Position numbers and translations under genes: made by a program
In this document: positions 19,248 through 28,165 of the stretch, in pieces
How positions within the stretch are numbered: position 1 is the first letter of the stretch
How the letters are laid out: each line of letters opens with the position of its first letter
The notes under the pieces: generated by a model
Told to the model about the DNA's origin: nothing
Database searches by the model: none
Seen by the model: the letters and a program-made list of their open reading frames with translations, nothing else
Source of the DNA: Flavivirga abyssicola
Lineage (GTDB): Bacteria; Bacteroidota; Bacteroidia; Flavobacteriales; Flavobacteriaceae
Direction: 5' to 3'
DNA length: 64,000 nucleotides
NCBI RefSeq assembly: GCF_030540775.2
Contig: NZ_CP141266.1
Coordinates: 2,529,001-2,593,000 of the forward strand

Positions 19248-20105
19248 TGTATTTGTGCTTAAGAATTAATAAAATTTGACATAGAACTGTAATTAAGTAT
19301 AAAGCTATATTTTACATAAGAATATATATCAATTATGAACGATTTAAAACGTATTTCATCGAAAAGACAATATTTCTGCTGTGGTTAACCCGTAATTGAC
19401 TACTAAATTGCAATTAAATGATTTTTAAGCCTTGGCATTTTCTTTACGAAGTTAAAGATTCGATTTGGCAAGACTATTTAGTTAAATTACTTCTTATTTT
19501 TAGACCAAATTTTAATTGATGCTAGCTCTTTTATTAGCACATTAATTATTTCCTTCAGGTTCTTGACAATTTCTACAAATAATGCTTTCATAATCTATTT
19601 TAAATAATTGGTTATCCCTTGAAGAATAGACAGCGTAACAGCTCTACAGTTATTTGGTCTTATCAAATAATCCGATTCATCCGTGTTAGTGACAAAACCC
19701 ACCGTGTCCAACATCGATTAAAATAGTTTTTTTTTGACACTTCACTTTGACCAAAAATGATACACATTTTTAGCATCAAAATCATAAAACTGACGTTTTT
19801 GAGCTTCTTGCACTTTCTTGGTTTTATCTTAGAATACGTTAATTATTATTCAAAAGCACTAGGTAATACATCATTCGTAATAATGTCTGCACGATTTATA
19901 GCATTCTTATCAAGAAACCTTAACTATTTTTACATGTATTTCTAAGGGGTAACTTAGTAGGTAAAAGCATTAATCATTTCTGGTCAGGAAAATGACTACT
20001 ACTTTTTGTTAACTTAGATAGAAAACAGATAATTCTTTATAGTAAGCTTTGGGTCATTGTAGTTTTAAAAATAGTCTTTTTACTGAAGATGCTAGATACA
20101 GAAAA
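19248..20105. other. long intergenic stretch within the island
   Basis: This gap of about 860 bases separates the divergent metalloprotease-like pseudogene from the truncated propeller gene. Apart from one small minus-strand frame (19487-19591) I find no convincing coding region. A 62-codon + strand frame at 19757 has an odd composition and no recognisable features. Several T/A tracts occur, but no clear promoter. It may be eroded sequence left by deletions. Confidence 0.45.
19487..19591 (-). CDS. possible small amphipathic peptide, 34 aa
   Basis: ATG 19591 opens a 34-codon frame starting MKALFVEIVKNLKEII and ending ...WSKNKK. Leu/Ile/Val alternate with Lys and Glu in a pattern that would give an amphipathic helix with a basic tail. 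The gap around it has no other candidate gene. No ribosome-binding site or homolog is evident, so it may be chance. Confidence 0.2.
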   Translation of the reverse strand: MKALFVEIVKNLKEIINVLIKELASIKIWSKNKK

Positions 20106-20576
20106 ATGAAGTGTTGTGTTTTAGCATGCAGTTTTTTTGTTATTAATACTTTGTTTTCGCAAGATGTGTTTTCTAAATATGATTTTATTGAAATCAAGGA
20201 AAGTATTTCTAAAGCAGCAATTTCCTCTATAACTCAAGATCATAATGGTTTTATTTGGTTTGGAAGTAGCGGTGCTGGATTGTTTCGTTACGATGGGATA
20301 GACTATAAGTATTATAAACATGATTTAAATGATTCTACATCAATAAGCAGCAATGTTGTTACAGGTACATATATAGATCATAACAATAGAATGTGGGTAG
20401 GAACAGATGATGGCTTAAATCTGTATAATAAGGACATGGACCAATTTAAACGGGTTCCAATTTTAAAGCACTCGCAGTATAGGCCTTCCATACTTAGCCT
20501 ACAAGGTGATAATGAAGGTAATCTTTTCGTAGGAACTATAGCAAACGGTCTTTTTAAATTATTTACAAACCCTTAA
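20106..20576 (+). pseudogene. truncated two-component regulator propeller protein (HTCS-like N-terminus)
   Basis: From ATG 20106 a signal peptide (ACSFFVINTLFSQ) precedes repeats of the sensor beta-propeller: ISSITQDHNGFIWFGSSGAGLFRYDG and IDHNNRMWVGTDDGLNLYN. In intact genes this propeller has about 14 such units and continues into a Y_Y_Y domain, a histidine kinase and often a DNA-binding regulator, more than 1,300 residues in all. Here the chain stops after about 156 residues, where it runs 18 bases into the 3' end of the convergent gene. It is therefore a 5' remnant that lost the signalling part by deletion or rearrangement. Such sensors usually control polysaccharide loci. Confidence 0.8.
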
Positions 20577-21602
20577 GCTTCTTGAAGCCAAAGACACACT
20601 AGTTAATGATCCAACATTTTTTGAATTTAATAAAGGTTTAATAGCATCATTAAATAAACGTTGAGTTTCACCAGAATTGAACAATCTATTTACTTCGGTT
20701 CTTAATCCAGCCATTATATCACGAGTTAGGTTAGGTACAAAATCTCCAAAACCGCTCGCTCCTAATTTCCCTAACATTTCAACTTTTGCTACTTGAAATG
20801 AAATAGATCTTTGGTAGATAATTGGTTTAAGAAATATTCTTAATATTTGGGGCGAACCCCAGTTAACGTCCGGTGCTCGACTATCTCTTGACGGTTTTAT
20901 ACAACCATAACACATTCCTTTCAATTCATAACCTTTATCCTCAAATTTTATATCTAAAACAATTGCATTTTTTTTTGAGTCATAAAAAAAGTTACAGCCC
21001 GATCTCCTAACGTTGTCAAAAAAATAAGTCCAGGTTTTTGATATTGGACTAATCTTAATATCTGGAAGTGCCAAATTCTGTCTCTGCCTGTTGACAGCTA
21101 AAAAACCATCAGATCTATCTAATTTCATATCTAAACTTGGTTTTATCTCTCTATTCAAATAATCTACAACACTTTTTGTGCTTATATCAACGCAAGGCTC
21201 TGAAGTGGTATTTACATTTGAACTCGTTACATTATTAGTACGTTTAGACCATCTGTTACCTCCAAATCCTGAACCACTAATTTTGGTAATTGTATTACCA
21301 CTTTTGCGTAATTTTAAAGTGCCTTTTCCATAAGTTTTTCCCTTAGGTACATCTACCCAATCTAGAACTATTGAATTACCAGATATGGTACCATTGGCTA
21401 CATTTGAAAAAATGGTAGTTGAACCTGTTTTTTTTTCACCAAACCACATAACTTTATTTTTTATCTGCCTTATATAATAGCTGCCCCCATCATCGCATTT
21501 CCAAATTCCAGTAATTCCATCTGGATTATTTTGAGAAAATAAGTTTAAAACACCTCCTATAATTAATAGGAATGCTAATTGATGTTTTTTTAATTTTTTC
21601 AT
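20559..21602 (-). CDS. hypothetical secreted protein, 347 aa
   Basis: The signal peptide ends near LNLFSQ (residue 24). Residues about 28-120 form a small beta-rich domain (ITGIWKCDDGGSYYIRQI ... NRWSKR) resembling lipocalin/avidin-like modules that begin with GxW. Residues about 135-347 form a second domain I do not recognise, with cysteines in RRSGCNFFY and MCYGC. It is the last gene of an eight-gene minus-strand series of exported proteins and overlaps the truncated propeller gene by 18 bases. No enzyme motif is seen. Confidence 0.6.
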   Translation of the reverse strand: MKKLKKHQLAFLLIIGGVLNLFSQNNPDGITGIWKCDDGGSYYIRQIKNKVMWFGEKKTGSTTIFSNVANGTISGNSIVLDWVDVPKGKTYGKGTLKLRKSGNTITKISGSGFGGNRWSKRTNNVTSSNVNTTSEPCVDISTKSVVDYLNREIKPSLDMKLDRSDGFLAVNRQRQNLALPDIKISPISKTWTYFFDNVRRSGCNFFYDSKKNAIVLDIKFEDKGYELKGMCYGCIKPSRDSRAPDVNWGSPQILRIFLKPIIYQRSISFQVAKVEMLGKLGASGFGDFVPNLTRDIMAGLRTEVNRLFNSGETQRLFNDAIKPLLNSKNVGSLTSVSLASRSLRVCK

Positions 21603-21615
21603 ATTTTTTTAAGTT

Positions 21616-22173
21616 TTAAATTAGCTTACCCATATCTTTTAATGCAATGGTGACATAAGTGGTTTTTGTTCCGTTTTCACTTTTGTAATTGCCGGTAATA
21701 AAATAGACCTTGTTATTCTTTTTTACCTCTACATTCTTTAGCTCAACGCGATCGTTGTTCCATGTCTTAAATTTAATCCATACCTGCATCTCACTTGCTA
21801 TTTCATAAAGTGTAATTTCTTCTACGGTTTTCTTTCCTTGAAAATGGTCTCTGCTACTAAAAGAAGTTTTAATACCGCTTATTTTTATAGAATTCCCTGA
21901 AGTTTTATCAACTACTAGGGAAAAACCATAGGTAGCAAACCAGTCATCTTTACCACCTCTTTTTTTTTCACTTATAGTAGTAACCATATTATTGAAGTAA
22001 TGACCATCTTTCATTTTATTTAAAATCTCTTTAACCACATAACGGTCACCATCTATTGATGGCACAGACTTACTAAAAGGGCTATTACTTTCTTCTGCTG
22101 ATAATGTAGCTGTACAGCTTAATAGCAATGCTATTAATAAATAATTTACTTTTTTAATGATTGAATTTCTCAT
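21616..22173 (-). CDS. hypothetical exported protein, 185 aa
   Basis: The signal peptide contains LLIALLLSCTATLSA; cleavage after TLSA or lipidation at Cys20 are both possible. The mature region is beta-rich and charged, and I do not recognise it. It lies 13 bases upstream of the 347-residue secreted protein and 48 bases downstream of the next gene, so it is probably part of one operon. Confidence 0.6.
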   Translation of the reverse strand: MRNSIIKKVNYLLIALLLSCTATLSAEESNSPFSKSVPSIDGDRYVVKEILNKMKDGHYFNNMVTTISEKKRGGKDDWFATYGFSLVVDKTSGNSIKISGIKTSFSSRDHFQGKKTVEEITLYEIASEMQVWIKFKTWNNDRVELKNVEVKKNNKVYFITGNYKSENGTKTTYVTIALKDMGKLI

Positions 22174-22221
22174 GACTTTTATAGTTTATAGTTGTTTATA
22201 ACCGCTTATAGTCTGCCGTGA

Positions 22222-22905
22222 CTATTTTAAAATTTTCTTTTGCAAACTTTGTACATCTCCAAGTCGTAATTTTTTCTCTTCTGCCTCTTTTTTAGTTACT
22301 CTAATTTGCAATGGTAACCCAGAATACATGGCTTCCAATGAATCATCATTAACAGCATTGCTTCTTCCTAAAATATAACCAAAGAATAGAGGGCCAGCAT
22401 TTTCAGCAAATGAGCCTTCAGCACCAATAACTCCTTCTTTTAAGTCTTTCGCTACCCAAACTTCACTAATTAAATTATCGCTAGTCATTTTAAATAATTC
22501 ACAGTCATAGTCCAATAGGTTTCCATATCCAATAGCTTTATATACTCTGGTATCTTCCCAACGATTATTCTCTTTTACTAGATCTTTTAAACTAAATGGT
22601 GTTGAAGTCATTATTTTATTATCATTTTTTCCCATATAAGTGTACATTCTATTATGATGGTTATCATAAACAATCATGATTCCACCTGCTGATACTGAGC
22701 AGAAATACCCTCCGCTTGAAGGTAAATAATAATCAATTACTGTTTTTCTACTTCTTGGTGTTTCAATTTCCATTTTGTAGATATAATCAAAGGTGTAAAC
22801 ATCCTCTTGCGCACCTATTTTTGTGCTAAACAATAGTAATAGTATAAGTAGCGGTATTATTAAACCTTTGGTTTGACGTTTTATATTTTTATTTATAGCT
22901 TTAAT
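22222..22905 (-). CDS. hypothetical exported protein with no canonical start codon
   Basis: The conserved-looking frame extends upstream of TTG 22833: in-frame codons encode IKAINKNIKRQTKGLIIPLL and then a Leu-rich core ending FSTKIGAQ, which is a good signal peptide. No ATG or GTG lies between this and the upstream stop codons; the first plausible initiator is ATT at 22905. Starting at TTG 22833 would remove most of the signal. Either ATT or another unusual codon is used, or the start codon was lost by mutation. The mature part (about 190 residues) is beta-rich and unrecognised. It is in the middle of the exported-protein operon. Confidence 0.5.
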   Translation of the reverse strand: MKAINKNIKRQTKGLIIPLLILLLLFSTKIGAQEDVYTFDYIYKMEIETPRSRKTVIDYYLPSSGGYFCSVSAGGIMIVYDNHHNRMYTYMGKNDNKIMTSTPFSLKDLVKENNRWEDTRVYKAIGYGNLLDYDCELFKMTSDNLISEVWVAKDLKEGVIGAEGSFAENAGPLFFGYILGRSNAVNDDSLEAMYSGLPLQIRVTKKEAEEKKLRLGDVQSLQKKILK

Positions 22906-22952
22906 AGTTTTTTATTATTAATGCTATTAACACTTTGTAGAAAGATTAATTC

Positions 22953-24044
22953 TTATAGGTTGGTCTTTACAAGTTTTACTTTACCCTCATTATGATTGTA
23001 TGTATTTAACCAAAAGCTTGAGCTATCAAAGGCAACACCATGTATTTCGTGATTTGGTAATTTGTAACTTTCAATGGCTTTAAAACCTCCAATAGTTTGG
23101 CATTTATGTATTCTTTCTCTATCGCTTACATATAAATAACCATCTTGATAATCTAGACCTAGAGGTTTGAAATCTAAAGGAATTTCATGTACTACCTCAC
23201 CAGGTGTTAAGGATCCGTTAGATTTATATAGGTATAGTTTACTTTCGCTTTGACTAGCTACCCATAGATAACCAGGTTCAACAGATGCTAAGCCTATAAT
23301 CCAACGACCTAAATCAATAGATTCATAAAACATTGTATTAGATGAATATATATATGATAGAAAAACTTTACGACCACCGTCACTTTGAAAAAGTTGTTTT
23401 AGAGAAGCGTCTGATTTTTCAATTTCAACAGATGAAGCAGCATGTATGGTGGGTATAATACCTTCAATATTAAAATTAGTTGGATTTACCTTAAATATTT
23501 TGCGATCATTAACATCCCCACCCAGAATATAAGTGCCATCATAAGCAATATCTATATCTCTAGTATCAGACCAGGGAGCTGCCCCTTCTTCTAAAATTGA
23601 TAGCTCTTTCACCCAATTTGTTACATCTGGCGGACTGACAGCCCTACTGAGCACAATAGCCCCTGCCGTTGGAGGTTGCAATGTGAGTATATCATCTTTA
23701 AAAGTATATTTTACAATAAAAGGACCCTCAAGGGTAATCGTGATTTGGTCATCAGTCAGAGAAACTTTAGTGGACACTTCGCCTTTAAAACCCAATTCAT
23801 CTTCCGTTAAGATATTAATAGTATTATCATTATTAATATATATGTATTTTGTACCGGATGTTAAAAGGTTGCCACTATCTACCTGCCATTTACCTATGAC
23901 CAAATCTTTGTTTGTAGCAACTTTGTCATCATCGTTATTACAACCTAACATTATTATGCCTAGTACTAATAGTATTGCTTTAAATATTACATTATTTGTA
24001 ATACTTAAGTTTTCATATCTTTTATTATTTTTTAAAGTTTTCAT
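22953..24044 (-). CDS. lipoprotein with lipocalin-like and beta-propeller-like domains
   Basis: A 363-residue lipoprotein (IIMLGC, Cys about 35, followed by NNDDD). Residues about 45-135 start with LVIGKWQVDSG, the pattern of small lipocalin-like domains common in Bacteroidota lipoproteins. Residues about 145-363 hold repeated strands (DIDIAYDGTYILGG, PLGLDYQDGYLYVSDRERI, IHGVAFDSSSFWL) like NHL or six-bladed propeller proteins. No catalytic residues can be assigned. It is the fifth of eight exported genes in the minus-strand series. Confidence 0.6.
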   Translation of the reverse strand: MKTLKNNKRYENLSITNNVIFKAILLVLGIIMLGCNNDDDKVATNKDLVIGKWQVDSGNLLTSGTKYIYINNDNTINILTEDELGFKGEVSTKVSLTDDQITITLEGPFIVKYTFKDDILTLQPPTAGAIVLSRAVSPPDVTNWVKELSILEEGAAPWSDTRDIDIAYDGTYILGGDVNDRKIFKVNPTNFNIEGIIPTIHAASSVEIEKSDASLKQLFQSDGGRKVFLSYIYSSNTMFYESIDLGRWIIGLASVEPGYLWVASQSESKLYLYKSNGSLTPGEVVHEIPLDFKPLGLDYQDGYLYVSDRERIHKCQTIGGFKAIESYKLPNHEIHGVAFDSSSFWLNTYNHNEGKVKLVKTNL

Positions 24045-24060
24045 AATGTCTTTGTTTTAA

Positions 24061-24948
24061 CTAATAAGTTTCGTAAGTCCATTTATAATAAGTTGTAGAA
24101 CTTTCGCCAGTCGTATTAATAGACGCTAATTCTGCTGAAATCGGATAATCGTTTTTATCATAGACATAACTATATTCTCTTGAACTGCTACTACCATTTG
24201 AGTGCACACTCTGTGAAGAAAGTAAATTGTTTTTGTTGTAATAAAATAATATTCCAGATACTTCTATTGATCTTCCAGAATAGGCAATCCTTATAAAAGT
24301 AAGAGCATCCGTAATTCCTGTTTTTGATAATAAATTATAATTTGGGTTTTTTTTATTATCAAAAACAAAGTTGTAAGTTGACTTTTTGGAATAATTAACT
24401 CCATCTCCGCTACCGCTTTCAAAAACACGTTGTACAATATTTTCTTTTTCGTCATAAACAAATTTGTTTCTATAATAACCGGTAACTGGAGGGCCTTTAA
24501 GTACTGTTTCTATCAATTTATCATTACTATCATATTCAAAACTTGTATGGAAAATATGGATACCAGTATCTTGTACCATGGTTGCAATCAACCCTTTATT
24601 GTTATAGACAATTGTTATATTATTAGTTGAGCTTGAAATTTTCGAGATTTCCCCTTGACTATTATAAGTATAGCTCTCTGTACCATTCTGTATTATTTGC
24701 CCGTCCTCATTATATATGATTGAATGGTTTCCAGATGGAGTACTAAAATTTGTGATTTTTCCTAAATCATTATAAATAAAGTCATATTCGTACTCATTAA
24801 TAGCATACGTTTTTAAACGAATGTTTTGTTCGGGTTGCATACTGTCGTCATCCTTGTTACAATTAAACAGTGTAATTGTAAGCAGTGTCAATAAAATTGT
24901 TTTAAATATTGTACTATACATATTGTTTTTTTTCTTTAAAATTTTCAT
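24061..24948 (-). CDS. lipoprotein with YD-like repeats
   Basis: A 295-residue lipoprotein (LFNCNKDDD, Cys about 30). The body is built from short repeats with Y-N-x-x-G-x-I/L and Y-x-Y-(N/D) motifs (YNDLGKITNF, YNEDGQIIQNG, YNSQGEISKIS, YNNKGLIATM), as in RHS/YD beta-strand arrays. Here they are few, and there is no RHS core or toxin tail. It follows a 139-residue lipocalin-like lipoprotein by 12 bases. It is likely a surface or periplasmic structural protein. Confidence 0.6.
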   Translation of the reverse strand: MKILKKKNNMYSTIFKTILLTLLTITLFNCNKDDDSMQPEQNIRLKTYAINEYEYDFIYNDLGKITNFSTPSGNHSIIYNEDGQIIQNGTESYTYNSQGEISKISSSTNNITIVYNNKGLIATMVQDTGIHIFHTSFEYDSNDKLIETVLKGPPVTGYYRNKFVYDEKENIVQRVFESGSGDGVNYSKKSTYNFVFDNKKNPNYNLLSKTGITDALTFIRIAYSGRSIEVSGILFYYNKNNLLSSQSVHSNGSSSSREYSYVYDKNDYPISAELASINTTGESSTTYYKWTYETY

Positions 24949-24960
24949 CGCGTTTTGGTT

Positions 24961-25380
24961 TTAAATAGATTTTTTAAGTATTAAAATGAAGTGTCCATCA
25001 AGAAATTGTTGGGTTAGCACAAGTTTTGTTTCAGAAATTGAAACAATACTATAGGTGCCTCCTGATCCTCCGCCCACTATGGTAAAATTTAATTCTTCAT
25101 TATTAGTTATTGTGTAGGTATAAGATGTTTGCTCTTCGATAGAACAATCGCCTGATTCATCAGAAAAAAATTCATTGCTCATGTTTTGATCATCGAGAAA
25201 GTTCAATGATGATTTTTTGTCACAATTTGACAATCCTGCAGATGATATATCAAAATACCATTTGCCAATAAGGAATTCTTGAACCGTTGGAGGTAAAATA
25301 ATAGCATCGTCATCATTACTGCAATTAAATAGTGGTGCTGTCATTAGCAAGAGGATTGTTACTTTAAATATCGTTTTCAT
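24961..25380 (-). CDS. small lipocalin-like lipoprotein, 139 aa
   Basis: The lipobox LFNCSNDDD (Cys about 20) is followed by FLIGKWYFDISS, the GxW start of a lipocalin-like fold, and a final strand-rich segment ETKLVLTQQF. These small domains occur in many Bacteroidota surface lipoproteins, and their ligands are mostly unknown. Spacing to both neighbours is 11-12 bases, so co-transcription is very likely. Confidence 0.6.
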   Translation of the reverse strand: MKTIFKVTILLLMTAPLFNCSNDDDAIILPPTVQEFLIGKWYFDISSAGLSNCDKKSSLNFLDDQNMSNEFFSDESGDCSIEEQTSYTYTITNNEELNFTIVGGGSGGTYSIVSISETKLVLTQQFLDGHFILILKKSI

Positions 25381-25391
25381 ATATTTTATTT

Positions 25392-25973
25392 TTAAAATTC
25401 AACTATTTCAGTATTGTGATTTCCTATATGAATATTTAGATCCTTAAACATAGTATTTCCATTACCTGATTCACCTCCAAAATCTTGCATACTTAAACTG
25501 ATACTCATTGAAACGGTATCATTTTGATCTCCTCTAGTTATAAAAGTTCCTGTAAGAATATTTCCTGTAATGGGATTATTTACGTTTCCTTGCCAAGTAA
25601 TGGCTCTGCTAAAACCATTATTACTATCTGTCCAAGTATTGGGTGTATTAGTCTGAAATTCAAGATAATCAATTGCAAAAAGCATTTGCATATATTTTAA
25701 TCCACCTTCATCTCCAGCTGTAAAGACAAAATCATAAGTTTCGTTTTCTTTTAAATTTAATTGGAAACTATCAAAAATATCATCTTGATTGAAAGCATGG
25801 TCAAAACCATCACCTGATATTTTAAAATCAAATTCAGGAGGTGTTGTATCTGTCTCAGGAATATCAGTTTCACAACTTAGGCTAACAAAAAATATAGCTA
25901 TTAAAAATATTTTGCCAACTACCTTGATATAAATAAGTTCATGTTTTTCTATTGATTTATTATTCATCATCAT
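25392..25973 (-). CDS. hypothetical lipoprotein, 193 aa
   Basis: The signal core IFLIAIFFVSLSC (Cys about 34) is followed by an acidic ETDIPETD stretch. The mature region of about 155 residues is beta-rich (FDFKISGDGFDHAF, FQLNLKENETYDF) and may be an Ig-like fold; I do not recognise it. There are 17 bases between the upstream kelch-like gene and its ATG. The ATG triplet run (MMM) leaves the exact start ambiguous by one or two codons. Confidence 0.55.
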   Translation of the reverse strand: MMMNNKSIEKHELIYIKVVGKIFLIAIFFVSLSCETDIPETDTTPPEFDFKISGDGFDHAFNQDDIFDSFQLNLKENETYDFVFTAGDEGGLKYMQMLFAIDYLEFQTNTPNTWTDSNNGFSRAITWQGNVNNPITGNILTGTFITRGDQNDTVSMSISLSMQDFGGESGNGNTMFKDLNIHIGNHNTEIVEF

Positions 25974-25990
25974 TATTTTAAAGGTTTTTA

Positions 25991-27031
25991 TTAATTCTCT
26001 TTTAGACTTACAATTTGACCGGTAATTCCATTTTTGTTATAACCACCGAATATCCATATAGCATCTTTATAATTTAGAGCAGTATGATGATGTAGGTTAT
26101 CATCATCAACATATAAGCCTGAATGTTTTTCCCAATCTTTCATATTGCTTGAATACCAAATATCATTACCAAAACCGTTAATAGTTCTGCCTCCTAACAC
26201 CCATACCTTGCCATTATAAGCAGTAGCTGTATGATGATTTCTTTCAGAAAAAATAGGAGCGTTGGTTGCAACCTGAGACCATATACTGCCATTGGTACTT
26301 TGCCAAATTTCATTGAGTTTGTTATTGGCTGTTTTTTCACCCCCAATGACATATATGGTATTATTATGTACTACTGCCTTGTGAGTTATCCTACCAGGAA
26401 AAGCATTTGCTGTTTCTTCTACCCAATTCAATCCATCTTGTGTAGACCACACTTCCATATAGCCGGTTGTTGTATTGACAGCAACTACATACATTTTACC
26501 ATTAAATACTATTGTATCATGATGCGCCACTTTACCAAATGGAGCAGTTGAGAATACATTTGTCCAATTCATTCCATCTGTTGAAGACCATATATCTCCT
26601 AACCAATCACCAGCATTGTTTTCTCCACCAATAAGCCATAATTTGTTTTGAAATGTTGTTAGTGTGTGCCCTATGCGTTCATCACCTATATCATTTTGTG
26701 TTGTAGGTTCCCAATTCGCACCATTTAGACTAAACCATGAAATATTATGGAGAAATATTCCACCTCCTAAATCGTTATCTCCTCCTATTGACCAAACCTT
26801 GCCATCGTGCAACGCCATCGCATTGCGGGCAAACCTACCTATTTGATCTCCTTCTTTAGGAACCTCAACAGTAATAGTAAGATTTACATTAGGCTTTAAT
26901 GGATTAATACTATCATCACAAGATGAAAAAGTAATCAGTAGAGTTGATAAGAGTATTTTAATCAACCATAATTTACTAACAAAAAACATTGGGGTTCTTA
27001 ATTGTTCGTTGTTTTTCACTAAATATTTCAT
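25991..27031 (-). CDS. kelch-repeat lipoprotein, 346 aa
   Basis: The signal ends at ITFSSC (Cys about 38). At least five kelch-type blades follow, each with a run such as MALHDGKVWSIGGDNDLGG, LTTFQNKLWLIGGENNAGD, AVVHNNTIYVIGGEK and ATAYNGKVWVLGGRT, with W-S-(S/T)-x-(D/N)-G between blades. Kelch propellers serve as binding scaffolds, and some are glycan- or sialate-modifying. No enzyme residues are evident. It is the first gene of the eight-gene exported-protein series. An AraC regulator lies 204 bases upstream on the same strand. Confidence 0.75.
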   Translation of the reverse strand: MKYLVKNNEQLRTPMFFVSKLWLIKILLSTLLITFSSCDDSINPLKPNVNLTITVEVPKEGDQIGRFARNAMALHDGKVWSIGGDNDLGGGIFLHNISWFSLNGANWEPTTQNDIGDERIGHTLTTFQNKLWLIGGENNAGDWLGDIWSSTDGMNWTNVFSTAPFGKVAHHDTIVFNGKMYVVAVNTTTGYMEVWSTQDGLNWVEETANAFPGRITHKAVVHNNTIYVIGGEKTANNKLNEIWQSTNGSIWSQVATNAPIFSERNHHTATAYNGKVWVLGGRTINGFGNDIWYSSNMKDWEKHSGLYVDDDNLHHHTALNYKDAIWIFGGYNKNGITGQIVSLKEN

Positions 27032-27235
27032 AGCTTTACTTGTTATTGATTTTTCTTTTATTGATGAGCCTATAACTTTACAAACTCAATACGTCTACTA
27101 TTGGTTTACGCAATAGATATTGCCAAAACCAAAGGTCTTTTTTTGTTATACTACTAAATAATTTGAGAAAGGGAGGGAGAGAGAATTAAATCAAAACTAT
27201 AAGAAAACAATATATTTAAGGGGGTAAAAAAACGA

Positions 27236-28075
27236 CTAAACCGTAATCTTATTCAAAAAAGATGTTGCCGCTTTGTTCTGAACATCTAAATAGGAAGCAA
27301 GAGAAGTATTCGTTATTTTTCTAAACTGTTTGCGAAAGTGAGCCTTATCATGATAATTATAATCATATACCAGGTCAATTAACCTTACATCTGATTTGTT
27401 GAAATCATTTACCAAGTTGTTAATTCTAACAATATTTGCATACTTATATGGCTGCAAGCCAATACGTTCTTTAAAAGACCGTTGTAGGTGTCGTTCACTT
27501 ACTTTTAAAGTTTTTGCCAAAATGTTTGTAGAGATAATTCCTCTATTTTTAATAATCTCTTCTACTACCCAATCGGTAAAAACGGCATCTCGTTTTGCAC
27601 ATCCAATTTTTGTAGTAAACCATTGTTCAAATAGTTTTATTCGGCTATCTAAGGTAACATTTGCCATTTTATCATGAAGCTCTCTAAGGTCTTTGGATAA
27701 ATGGTAATCTGCTTCAATTGCTGAATTTCTCAATTCATAAATTGGTATGTTGGTCAACCAGCTTGCTGTAGCAGGGTGTAAAACAACACCAAACAAATTG
27801 GTGTTTTGGGGTAATTCCATAGTGTACAAGCTATTTTGCTGACCAGTAAAATATATAGGGTAATCTATAAGCAATGCACTTTGGTTACAGCTTTTAATCT
27901 CTATGGCATTCGAGAAATTGAACCCAAGAAATATGCAACCAGAAGGTAAGGTAGTTTGTTTGTATAGCAGCGGATTATCTTGTTTATTCCCTGATATTTT
28001 TTGCTGAAAATAAAAAGAAATATAAGATTCAAAAATCTTAGAAGGTGATCGTGTAAGAAATTGGTTGAAAGACAT
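27236..28075 (-). CDS. AraC-family transcriptional regulator
   Basis: A 279-residue protein. The last 100 residues form a two-HTH AraC domain: STNILAKTLKVSERHLQRSFKERIGLQPYKY and the second helix pair LVYDYNYHDKAHFRKQFRKITNTS. The N-terminal 150 residues are a ligand or effector domain of the type often found in Bacteroidota AraC proteins (LFGVVLHPATASWL). It is a paralog of the gene at 28166. It precedes the exported-protein operon on the same strand and may control it. Confidence 0.85.
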   Translation of the reverse strand: MSFNQFLTRSPSKIFESYISFYFQQKISGNKQDNPLLYKQTTLPSGCIFLGFNFSNAIEIKSCNQSALLIDYPIYFTGQQNSLYTMELPQNTNLFGVVLHPATASWLTNIPIYELRNSAIEADYHLSKDLRELHDKMANVTLDSRIKLFEQWFTTKIGCAKRDAVFTDWVVEEIIKNRGIISTNILAKTLKVSERHLQRSFKERIGLQPYKYANIVRINNLVNDFNKSDVRLIDLVYDYNYHDKAHFRKQFRKITNTSLASYLDVQNKAATSFLNKITV

Positions 28076-28165
28076 GTTTTATAGTGCTTTTTATAAAAAT
28101 AATTTAAAAAAATGACAAGCTGATGTAAAAACCCGCCCTTTTTACCTATAAGTAGACTTTATTCT

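Noticed and set aside
19757-19945. A 62-residue + strand protein
   Set aside because: Composition is a run of random hydrophobic residues from AT-rich DNA, with no supporting start context.
24061-24948. RHS/polymorphic toxin
   Set aside because: Only a few YD-like motifs are present, with no RHS core end signature, no toxin domain and no immunity gene.
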